From NCBI GenBank assembly GCA_934668605.1, contig CAKUNY010000054.1, positions 1 to 12,952 on the forward strand: a stretch of DNA of 12,952 nucleotides, given 5' to 3'. This stretch comes from an uncultured Oscillospiraceae bacterium (GTDB taxonomy: Bacteria; Bacillota; Clostridia; Oscillospirales; Oscillospiraceae). The position numbers and the translations under genes were made by a program. Within the stretch, counting starts at the first letter, position 1. Each line of letters opens with the position of its first letter. This document shows positions 6,955 to 12,768 of this stretch, in pieces. Under the pieces are notes generated by a model. The model was not told the DNA's origin. It made no database searches and saw nothing but the letters and a program-made list of their open reading frames with translations.

Positions 6955-8175
6955 ATGGAAAAAATCAGGATGCAAAACGCCATCGCGGAACTCGACGGCG
7001 ATGAAATGACCCGCGTTCTGTGGGGCATGATCAAGGACGAGCTGATTCTCCCCTTTGTCGACCTCAATACCGAATACTACGACCTCTCCATCCAGAACCG
7101 CGATAAAACGGAAGACACCGTGACCGTGCAGGCTGCGGAAGCAATCAAGCGCCTGCATGTCGGCGTCAAATGCGCGACGATCACACCCAATTTGCAGCGG
7201 CAGGAGGAATATCACCTTAAAAAGCTCTGGAAGTCTCCCAACGCGACCATCCGCGCCGCGCTCGACGGCACGGTCTTCCGCACCCCGATCCTCATTTCCA
7301 AGGTCAAGCCCGTCGTCTCCTGCTGGAAAAAGCCGATCACCATCGCACGGCACGCCTACGGCGATATCTACAAGGCCGTGGAATACCGCGTCCCCTGCGC
7401 GGGAAAAGCGGAGCTCGTCTTTACCGACGAGCACGGCGCAGAGCTCTCCCGCCAGACGGTCTATGATTTCAAAGCCCCCGGCGTATTGCAGGCGATGCAT
7501 AACCGGGACGACTCTATTTTGTCGTTTGCCCGCTGCTGCTTTACCTACGCGCTGTCAGTGCATCAGGACGTCTGGTTCTCAAGCAAGGACACCATTTCCA
7601 AAGATTACGACCAGACCTTCAAGCTTCTGTTCCAGAAGGTGTTTGACGAGGAATTTAAGGACCAATTTGAAGCCGCCGGTCTTCACTACCGCTACGCGCT
7701 CATCGACGACGTGGCCGCGAAGGTCATCCGCTCCGAGGGCGGCATGATCTGGGCGTGCAAGAACTATGATGGAGACGTCATGAGCGACCTCATTGCCGCC
7801 GCCTCCGGGAGCCTTCCCATGATGACGAGCGTCCTCGTCTCGCCGGACGGGAACTTTGAATATGAGGCCGCGCACGGAACTGTCGTCGACCACTACCGCA
7901 GATGGCGCGAAGGAAAGCCCGTCTCCACCAATCCCCTTGCAACGATCGCCGCCTGGGCTGGCGCACTCCATAAACGCGGAGAACTGGACGGAAACGAAGC
8001 GCTCATGCGCTACGCCGACTGCCTCTCGTGCGCCGGAATTGACGTCTTCGAAGAAGGCTACCTCTCGGAAGACCTTGCACACCTGTGCGATCCTGCGGAG
8101 CTCAAGGAAATGCCGGAAAACGGAAAGCTTTTGAAGCGCATCCGCGCGCGGCTTGAAGCGCTGTTATCCGCATAA
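6955..8175 (+). CDS. Isocitrate dehydrogenase, dimeric eukaryote-like type; coenzyme possibly NAD
   Basis: This protein of 406 residues would oxidatively decarboxylate isocitrate to 2-oxoglutarate. Active-site residues fall at nearly the same numbers as human IDH1: Ser94, Asn96 and Arg100 in KSPNATIR, Arg109, Arg132 in ARHAYGD, Tyr139, Lys211, Asp251 in LIDD, and Asp274 and Asp278 in NYDGDVMSD. The coenzyme loop reads EAAHGTVVDHYRR (304-316), so Asp312 replaces the Arg (IDH1 Arg314) that grips the NADP 2'-phosphate; Arg259 fills the place of IDH1 Lys260. This makes NADP specificity doubtful and NAD use plausible. The ATG at 6955 is 3 bases after the aconitase stop, with AAGGAG (6943-6948) inside the end of that gene. 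It is the last gene of the operon, closed by the terminator at 8183. By family convention it would be icd, but the coenzyme is unsettled. Confidence 0.93.
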   Translation: MEKIRMQNAIAELDGDEMTRVLWGMIKDELILPFVDLNTEYYDLSIQNRDKTEDTVTVQAAEAIKRLHVGVKCATITPNLQRQEEYHLKKLWKSPNATIRAALDGTVFRTPILISKVKPVVSCWKKPITIARHAYGDIYKAVEYRVPCAGKAELVFTDEHGAELSRQTVYDFKAPGVLQAMHNRDDSILSFARCCFTYALSVHQDVWFSSKDTISKDYDQTFKLLFQKVFDEEFKDQFEAAGLHYRYALIDDVAAKVIRSEGGMIWACKNYDGDVMSDLIAAASGSLPMMTSVLVSPDGNFEYEAAHGTVVDHYRRWREGKPVSTNPLATIAAWAGALHKRGELDGNEALMRYADCLSCAGIDVFEEGYLSEDLAHLCDPAELKEMPENGKLLKRIRARLEALLSA

Positions 8176-8182
8176 CGATTCA

Positions 8183-8211
8183 CGGGCGGCTCTTTTGAGC
8201 CGCTCGTTTTT
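8183..8211 (+). terminator. Terminator of the aconitase-isocitrate dehydrogenase operon
   Basis: A 10-bp stem (8183-8192 with 8197-8206, one G-U pair) with a TTTT loop is followed by T5. It starts 8 bases after the isocitrate dehydrogenase stop codon. Confidence 0.92.
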
Positions 8212-8262
8212 GCTGCGCCAACGCTTAAATTTTCTTAAAATTTCCGAATGCGGCGCAAAAGA

Positions 8263-8291
8263 TTGATTCTTTCGGCAGGATGTGATAAAAT
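8263..8291 (+). promoter_or_regulatory. Promoter of the phosphodiester glycosidase gene
   Basis: TTGATT (8263-8268), a 17-bp spacer and TAAAAT (8286-8291). The predicted start lies about 38 bases before the ATG at 8336. It sits downstream of the operon terminator, so the gene is a separate unit. Confidence 0.65.
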
Positions 8292-8335
8292 ACATTGGTC
8301 TATGCAAAAACTAACATCCATACTGGAGAGATTTT

Positions 8336-9721
8336 ATGCCGCAAATGAAACTGTTTGGCAACTCCCGGTCGGCTGCCCGTGTGGCAGGCCGCCGCAAGGC
8401 AGAGCCCGAGGATGCGCCGAAGGAAAAGAAGCAAAAGAAGAAAAAGCCTCTCAAGGTGCTTGCCATCTGGCTGACCGTGATTCTCTGTCTGGAAGGACTC
8501 TATTTCTTCCTGTGCTACACGCAGAACAGCTTTGTCAAGCGCTGGCGCACAATTTACATCCAGACGGCTATGTCCACCATGCGTCACCAGTGGATGGCGA
8601 CGTATCTGCTGCCCGAGTCCGTCATTGACGAGGTCTTGCAGATGCGCATCCAGGCGGCGGAGGCCGTCGGCGACAAGGAAAGCTCCTGGAGCAGCAAGCC
8701 GGAGACAAAGCCCGCCGAGCCCGCAAAGCCCGATGTGAAGCCCGTCGACACCGAGGTCACCGAGCTTCCGACCGAAACCATGCCGCAGGAGGACGCGCAG
8801 GAGCTGGCACGGCAGGCATTCTACGAGCTCTTCTGGGAGCTCGACCAGACGACGATGGAAGATTACGTCGCGCAGAATCCGTCGGTGCTCGATAACGGCT
8901 GGGAAAACATCAACATCAACGAGGCAGGACTTGACGACAGCGGCACATCGATCATGACGACGATGGGCGAACAGGTGCTTGCGATCAACGCCAAAGAAGA
9001 GATCCTGCTCGTGCGCGTCGAAGGCTCCGGCTATCGCGGCATTCTGGCCATCGCCAAAGACCCGGCGCGGCTGAACGTTGAAAACTCCTCCGGCGTCGGC
9101 CAGTTCGGTCAGCTCACCGGCACGATCGCGCAGGCGCACAACGGCATTCTAGCTACGACCTGTTCCGGCTTCATTGACATTGACAGCCAGGGCAACTGGG
9201 GCAACGGCAACGGCGGCCTGATTGCGGGCTACGCAATGTCAAACGGCCACGGCTACGGCACGCACTACGTCTCGAACCCCAATTTCCAGTATTACCGGCT
9301 GGAGATCCACACCGACAACCTCATCTACATCAAGAAGGTCGACAAGGAAGTCAGCGAGGACTGCCGCGACGCGACCGAGTTCCAGCCGCCCATCATCATC
9401 GACGGCGAGGTGCTGCAAAACGACTACTGGGTCGAGCTCAACCCCCGCGTCTGCATCGGCCAGTCGGACAAATACGAAATGCTGCTGCTCGTCATTGAAG
9501 GCCGGCTTTACACTGAGGGCATTCTCGGAACCGACGTCAACGAATGCGCGAAAATTTTGCAGCGGCACAATGCCGTCCAGGCCATGAACGTCGACGGCGG
9601 CACCAGCGCCATGATGTGGTACGACGGCGAGTACGTCATTCGCGGCTCGAACGCTGCCACACGCTACACCGGCTCTCGCCCGGTTCCGAACGCGTTCGTC
9701 TATCACAAGGTCGAAGAATAA
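8336..9721 (+). CDS. Membrane-anchored phosphodiester glycosidase (NAGPA-domain) protein
   Basis: This protein of 461 residues has a C-terminal domain like the phosphodiester glycosidase/NAGPA family, which in known members removes sugar residues linked through phosphodiesters; in bacteria related proteins occur with cell-surface polysaccharides. Family marks are NPRVCIGQ (369-376), LLLVIEGR (383-390, usually VVDGR) and NVDGGTSAMM (418-427, usually NLDGGGSS). The N-terminus is a Lys-rich cytoplasmic tail (about 20-40), then one membrane helix (about 41-61) without a signal-peptide cleavage site, so the rest should face outside. A Pro/Lys/Glu-rich linker spans about 117-150. The ATG at 8336 follows GGAGAG (8325-8330). 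It stands alone between its own promoter and terminator. The natural substrate, perhaps wall glycopolymer, is inference. Confidence 0.85.
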   Translation: MPQMKLFGNSRSAARVAGRRKAEPEDAPKEKKQKKKKPLKVLAIWLTVILCLEGLYFFLCYTQNSFVKRWRTIYIQTAMSTMRHQWMATYLLPESVIDEVLQMRIQAAEAVGDKESSWSSKPETKPAEPAKPDVKPVDTEVTELPTETMPQEDAQELARQAFYELFWELDQTTMEDYVAQNPSVLDNGWENININEAGLDDSGTSIMTTMGEQVLAINAKEEILLVRVEGSGYRGILAIAKDPARLNVENSSGVGQFGQLTGTIAQAHNGILATTCSGFIDIDSQGNWGNGNGGLIAGYAMSNGHGYGTHYVSNPNFQYYRLEIHTDNLIYIKKVDKEVSEDCRDATEFQPPIIIDGEVLQNDYWVELNPRVCIGQSDKYEMLLLVIEGRLYTEGILGTDVNECAKILQRHNAVQAMNVDGGTSAMMWYDGEYVIRGSNAATRYTGSRPVPNAFVYHKVEE

Positions 9722-9725
9722 AACA

Positions 9726-9759
9726 AAAACCGAGGCAGATTGCTCTGCTTCGGTTTTTT
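9726..9759 (+). terminator. Terminator of the phosphodiester glycosidase gene
   Basis: A 14-bp stem, 9726-9739 with 9744-9757 (one G-U pair), has a 4-nt loop. The 3' arm runs into T6 (9754-9759). Confidence 0.93.
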
Positions 9760-9785
9760 CATGTATTGCGGGTCGCTTTGCTGTG

Positions 9786-9795
9786 CGTAGGGGGC
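9786..9795 (-). repeat. Possible degenerate fragment of the dispersed repeat
   Basis: CGTAGGGGGC matches the first 10 bases of copy B (9835) exactly, but the following bases do not continue the match. It may be a decayed copy or coincidence. Confidence 0.35.
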
Positions 9796-9834
9796 AATAT
9801 GTGCTGTGCGCTATGGAGATTTTTCCGGAAGATG

Positions 9835-9861
9835 CGTAGGGGGCGATGCCCACATCGCCCC
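9835..9861 (-). repeat. Dispersed palindromic repeat, copy B (inverted)
   Basis: The reverse complement matches copy A at 26 of 27 positions. On the plus strand GGGGCGATG (9840-9848) and CATCGCCCC (9853-9861) form a perfect 9-bp stem with a 4-nt loop. It faces copy C across 52 bases, so the two copies can also pair with each other. Confidence 0.88.
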
Positions 9862-9906
9862 AAGGGCAGTTTCGAATTCGCCGAAAATTTCCGTAAAAAC
9901 GGTGCA

Positions 9907-9966
9907 GTTTGCCGGGTCGATGTAGGCATCGACCCCTACGCGATGTATCGCATCTTCATGGCAAAC
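9907..9966 (-). terminator. Structured 3' region after the PAP2 gene, possible branched terminator
   Basis: Just after the PAP2 stop codon, the outer arms GTTTGCC/GGCAAAC enclose the copy C hairpin and a smaller hairpin, GCGAT (9940-9944) with ATCGC (9947-9951). This would give a three-way junction in the minus-strand transcript. A T5 run follows some bases beyond the outer stem, so termination is possible but not classical. Confidence 0.4.
9914..9940 (+). repeat. Dispersed palindromic repeat, copy C
   Basis: GGGTCGATG (9914-9922) and CATCGACCC (9927-9935) form a perfect 9-bp stem with TAGG loop, followed by CTACG as in copy A. Relative to copy B the fourth stem pair changes from G-C to T-A, preserving pairing. 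It is nested inside an outer inverted repeat, GTTTGCC (9907-9913) with GGCAAAC (9960-9966). Confidence 0.88.
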
Positions 9967-9967
9967 A

Positions 9968-10900
9968 CTACTCCTGTTCGTAGGTCTGCTCCTCGCGCTC
10001 GGAGATGAGGTTCCAGACGAACTGGAAGAACCTTTTGTTGAAGTAGAACAGGTACACGCCGAGCACCGTGAGTCCCAGCGTGACGAGCCACGCCATCGTC
10101 ACATCGGTCAGAAAGTGCGCGCCCATGCGCAGCCGCGAGAACGCGACCGCCGCCGTCCAGAGGCAGCTGAGAAGCCCCAGCCGCTTTTCCTTGCCCTTAA
10201 AGTGCTTGGAGACTGTCGGAAGGAGCGCAGCGAGCATCGCGCAGGCGGCGCAGGCCGTGTGGCCGGACGGGAAGGAGCGGAACTCGTCGGACGAAACGCC
10301 CTCAGCCACCAGTTGATTTTTGAGCGCACTCCCCGCCTTCCACCACGGCGTAAAATAGCTCGCGTTGCCCGTCGAGGCGATGAGGCGCATTCTGGCTCTG
10401 CCCCAGGGCACCTTGATAATATTGATGAGAAGCATCGTACCTACGCAGACGAAGATGATCGTCAGCACGAACCGGATGACCGTCTTCCCCGGCGCGCCGC
10501 TCGTCACAAGCAGAAGCGCCGCCGCGCAGATCACAGAGAAGAATACTGTCACCAGCAGCGGCACCCACGACGGCATCGCGGGCACATTGTCGGTCGCTTC
10601 ATGAACGGAAAGAAAAATTCCGCCCAGCACCAGCCCGGCAGAGGCCAGCAGATACAAAACGTTCCAGTCCTTTCTCAGGCATCCCCGGTGGCGGAACAAA
10701 AGTACGCCCGCGCAGATGAGCGCCAGAAACGCCGGAAGCTCACCGAAGGCCGCGAAAAACTGCCCGAAGCTGCTCTCTTTTCCGGGGTAAAGAAAGCTTG
10801 AGATCTGAAAATCGTAAACGGAACCGGCTATCATCAAAAGCAGCAGAACCGCGAACAAAAGCCGCGCGCCGCGCGTATAAGAGCGTTTGAGTTGTTTCAT
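9968..10900 (-). CDS. PAP2-family membrane phosphatase
   Basis: This protein of 310 residues is an integral membrane phosphatase of the PAP2 (lipid phosphatase) superfamily. Such enzymes dephosphorylate lipid phosphates, for example undecaprenyl pyrophosphate or phosphatidic acid, at the outer face of the membrane. The three catalytic motifs are visible: KVPWGRAR (163-170; the usual Pro after Arg is replaced), SFPSGH (209-214) with His214, and SRLRMGAHFLTD (255-266) with His262 and Asp266. Predicted membrane segments lie near 13-30, 48-70, 81-98, 111-132, 142-163, 216-230, 241-254 and 268-287, with about five preceding the first motif. The ATG at 10900 has GAGAGG just upstream and falls after the predicted transcription start; an upstream in-frame start at 10972 would lie at or before the -10 box. 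It is divergent from the FliB-like gene. Substrate is unknown. Confidence 0.88.
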   Translation of the reverse strand: MKQLKRSYTRGARLLFAVLLLLMIAGSVYDFQISSFLYPGKESSFGQFFAAFGELPAFLALICAGVLLFRHRGCLRKDWNVLYLLASAGLVLGGIFLSVHEATDNVPAMPSWVPLLVTVFFSVICAAALLLVTSGAPGKTVIRFVLTIIFVCVGTMLLINIIKVPWGRARMRLIASTGNASYFTPWWKAGSALKNQLVAEGVSSDEFRSFPSGHTACAACAMLAALLPTVSKHFKGKEKRLGLLSCLWTAAVAFSRLRMGAHFLTDVTMAWLVTLGLTVLGVYLFYFNKRFFQFVWNLISEREEQTYEQE

Positions 10901-10962
10901 TGTATACCTCTCGTAATATCTATTATTATCGGAGTTTTCCGGTTTTTTACGTGTGCCGGAAT

Positions 10963-10991
10963 AGTATATCATAATTATGTAACCTTGGCAA
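10963..10991 (-). promoter_or_regulatory. PAP2 gene promoter
   Basis: On the minus strand, TTGCCA (10986-10991) and TATACT (10963-10968) have a 17-bp spacer. The -35 directly abuts the -35 of the divergent promoter. Confidence 0.75.
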
Positions 10992-11021
10992 TTGACGAAA
11001 TTGCATGAATCGTGGTATCAT
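10992..11021 (+). promoter_or_regulatory. Promoter of the FliB-like gene
   Basis: TTGACG (10992-10997) and TATCAT (11016-11021) are separated by 18 bp. Transcription would start near 11028, downstream of an in-frame ATG at 11005, which excludes that ATG as the start. Confidence 0.6.
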
Positions 11022-11073
11022 CTTTTGGAGAAAAGTGGCGCTTGTCCACGGAAGCAGAAACGAGGCGACCCCT

Positions 11074-12159
11074 ATGAAATTATACGAACCCAGCTTTGCC
11101 GCGCAGTTCCGTTGTCTGGCGGGCGCATGCCCGGATACGTGCTGCAAGGATTGGGAAATTATCCTGGATGAAACGACGCTCGCGCGCTATCGGGCGCTCC
11201 CCGGCGCGTTCGGCGATGAAGTGCGCAATGCTCTGACCACGGACGCGGAAGGCGACACGATGTTCCGCCTGACGGATGGGCACTGTCCTCTATTATCCGC
11301 CGACGGCCTTTGCCGCGTGCAGCTGGCGCTCGGAGAAGAAGGCCTTTGCAGCACCTGCCGCGCGCACCCGCGCTTTTATGAAGAATACGGGCAGACGAAG
11401 GAGCTCACGCTGAGCATCTCCTGCCCCGCGGCCATCGACCTTCTTTTCGCGCAGGAAACACCCATCAAATTCGTCTGCCGCGAAGACGGCGCACCTGTCT
11501 CCGGCTGCAACGATTTAGACCCCGACCGCTATTTTGCCCTGCGCCGCGCACGCGATACGGCCATTTCGATCACGCAGAACCGCGCGCTGCCGATCTCCGA
11601 CCGCCTTTCTTTACTGCTGCTCTTTTCCGTGCGCCTGCAAAGGCTTATTGACGCGGAAGCCTACGGAAGACTGGACGGACTTCTGGCGCGCTTTTCTGAC
11701 AAGCAAGCAGTCCGGCGCGCTCTTGCCCGCGCGAAGCGCATGCAATCGAAGCCCTCCGCTTTCTTCCCCTGTTGGATGCTCCTCAACAATATGGAGCACC
11801 TGACACAGGAGTTTCCCCGGATGCTGGACTCGCAGTCAATGCAGCGCCCGCAGCATGTGTTTGACCCGGCTTTTGATGCGCAGTGGGAGCATCTGACGGT
11901 GTACTTCCTCTGGCGTTATTTCCTCAAGGCCAGCGTCGATAGACGGGTGCTTTCGCAGACAGAAAGCTGCCTCTTCCACGTGCTCTGCATTGCGGCGCTG
12001 TTCTCCTGTCAGGACGTGCGGGATCTGCAAACACTCTCCACGCTTGCCTCTCTTTACAGCAAGGAGGTCGAGCATTCGGACGAGAACCTTCGCCTGCTTC
12101 TGCGTGTCTTCGACCGAAAGACGCTTTCGTGGAAGACGCTCTTGTCGCTGCTCGGCTGA
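11074..12159 (+). CDS. FliB-like cysteine-rich protein (flagellin lysine-N-methylase family)
   Basis: This protein of 361 residues resembles the flagellin lysine N-methylase FliB family. In Salmonella, FliB methylates lysines of flagellin and has been reported to carry an iron-sulfur cluster. The first third holds the family cysteines: Cys14, Cys19, Cys23 and Cys24 (ACPDTCCKDW), Cys71 (HCPLL), Cys80 (GLCRVQ), Cys92 and Cys95 (GLCSTCRAHPR), and Cys117 (SCPAA). The rest (about 150-361) is mostly helical and unremarkable. The ATG at 11074 has a modest GAGG site (11062-11065) 8 bases upstream and begins the conserved N-terminus (MKLYEP). No flagellar gene is in the window, so a flagellin target is unproven; the family is also found away from flagellar loci. 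It is divergent from PAP2 and has no obvious terminator before marR. Confidence 0.82.
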   Translation: MKLYEPSFAAQFRCLAGACPDTCCKDWEIILDETTLARYRALPGAFGDEVRNALTTDAEGDTMFRLTDGHCPLLSADGLCRVQLALGEEGLCSTCRAHPRFYEEYGQTKELTLSISCPAAIDLLFAQETPIKFVCREDGAPVSGCNDLDPDRYFALRRARDTAISITQNRALPISDRLSLLLLFSVRLQRLIDAEAYGRLDGLLARFSDKQAVRRALARAKRMQSKPSAFFPCWMLLNNMEHLTQEFPRMLDSQSMQRPQHVFDPAFDAQWEHLTVYFLWRYFLKASVDRRVLSQTESCLFHVLCIAALFSCQDVRDLQTLSTLASLYSKEVEHSDENLRLLLRVFDRKTLSWKTLLSLLG

Positions 12160-12219
12160 TTTTGCGCAATCCGCACAAAATATCCAAACCCGTCCTGTAC
12201 CATTTGTATAATTTTCCGC

Positions 12220-12247
12220 TTGCGTTTTTCTGAAAACCTGATAAAAT
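12220..12247 (+). promoter_or_regulatory. Promoter of the marR-ABC exporter operon
   Basis: TTGCGT (12220-12225) and TAAAAT (12242-12247) have a 16-bp spacer. The first operator palindrome begins at the base after the -10. A TATAAT at 12207-12212 has no matching -35 and is less likely. Bases 12160-12219 hold nothing else that I can support. Confidence 0.6.
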
Positions 12248-12280
12248 GTAGCATGCTACCTAATATACGTAGCATGCTAC
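12248..12280. promoter_or_regulatory. Tandem palindromic MarR operator, two identical sites
   Basis: GTAGCATGCTAC occurs at 12248-12259 and again at 12269-12280. Each is a perfect 12-bp palindrome, and the centres are 21 bp apart, about two helical turns. The pair covers the predicted transcription start and runs to the ribosome site, the expected place for autorepression by the MarR dimer encoded just downstream. Confidence 0.82.
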
Positions 12281-12286
12281 TTTTTT
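12248..12286 (+). terminator. Possible leader terminator formed by the two operator palindromes
   Basis: In RNA the two self-complementary 12-mers can pair with each other as a 12-bp stem with a 9-nt loop, followed directly by T6 (12281-12286). This could terminate fliB-like transcription or attenuate marR. The T tract abuts the GGAGG ribosome site (12287-12291). Confidence 0.5.
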
Positions 12287-12300
12287 GGAGGTTTTGCCCC

Positions 12301-12768
12301 ATGAATGCCCCCCGTCATTTAGGCAACCGCGTCCGCGTGTTATCGCAGGCCATCCGACAGGCCATCGACCGCAAGCTGACGGATCTCGATCTGACCGGCC
12401 AGCAGTCGTTCATTCTCCGCTATCTCTCGGAGCGCAAGGACGAGGTCGTATACCCCAAGGACATCGAAAAGCGCTTCAATCTCACCCACCCCACCGTCTC
12501 GGGTCTTTTACAGCGGCTCGAGTGCAAAGGCTTTCTCACCTGCGAGCCGGACCCCGACGACCGGCGCTATAAGCGCGTGCTCCTGACCGAAAAGGCAGAA
12601 GACTGCCAGAAACAAATCTGGGAACACATTCAGTCAATCGAGACGCGGATGACCGCTGGGATGAGCGAACCCGAAATCGATACGCTGGTGCGGCTTCTGG
12701 ACACGGCCGCGCAGAATCTGGATGTGTCCATGAATTTTGATTGTATGAAGGAGGAAAAACGGCCATGA
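12301..12768 (+). CDS. MarR-family transcriptional regulator
   Basis: This protein of 155 residues is a winged helix-turn-helix regulator of the MarR family, expected to bind DNA as a dimer and respond to a small ligand. The helix-turn-helix lies at about 51-79, with the recognition helix around LTHPTVSGLLQRLE (61-74). The wing carries the family DPDDRRYK signature (84-91), followed by LTEKA. The N- and C-terminal helices (about 8-30 and 105-145) should form the dimer interface. The ATG at 12301 is 9 bases after GGAGG (12287-12291). Its stop codon overlaps the start of the ABC exporter gene (ATGA), so translation is probably coupled. The two palindromes upstream are the likely operator for self-repression and exporter control. 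The inducer cannot be inferred. Confidence 0.93.
   Translation: MNAPRHLGNRVRVLSQAIRQAIDRKLTDLDLTGQQSFILRYLSERKDEVVYPKDIEKRFNLTHPTVSGLLQRLECKGFLTCEPDPDDRRYKRVLLTEKAEDCQKQIWEHIQSIETRMTAGMSEPEIDTLVRLLDTAAQNLDVSMNFDCMKEEKRP

Noticed and set aside
6535..7500. Antisense open frame of 321 codons across the aconitase-isocitrate dehydrogenase junction
   Set aside because: It overlaps two well-supported genes on the other strand and resembles no known family. Long reverse frames are expected with this codon bias.
8300..9139. Antisense open frame of 279 codons inside the phosphodiester glycosidase gene
   Set aside because: It spans the membrane anchor and linker of a recognised protein on the opposite strand, and no separate promoter or ribosome site is visible.
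9760..9967. CRISPR array or insertion sequence in the repeat-rich gap
   Set aside because: The repeats are few, partly inverted and unequally spaced, and there is no transposase or regular spacer pattern.
11005..11073. Upstream ATG at 11005 as the start of the FliB-like protein
   Set aside because: It precedes the -10 box of the predicted promoter, and the extra residues are unlike the family N-terminus.
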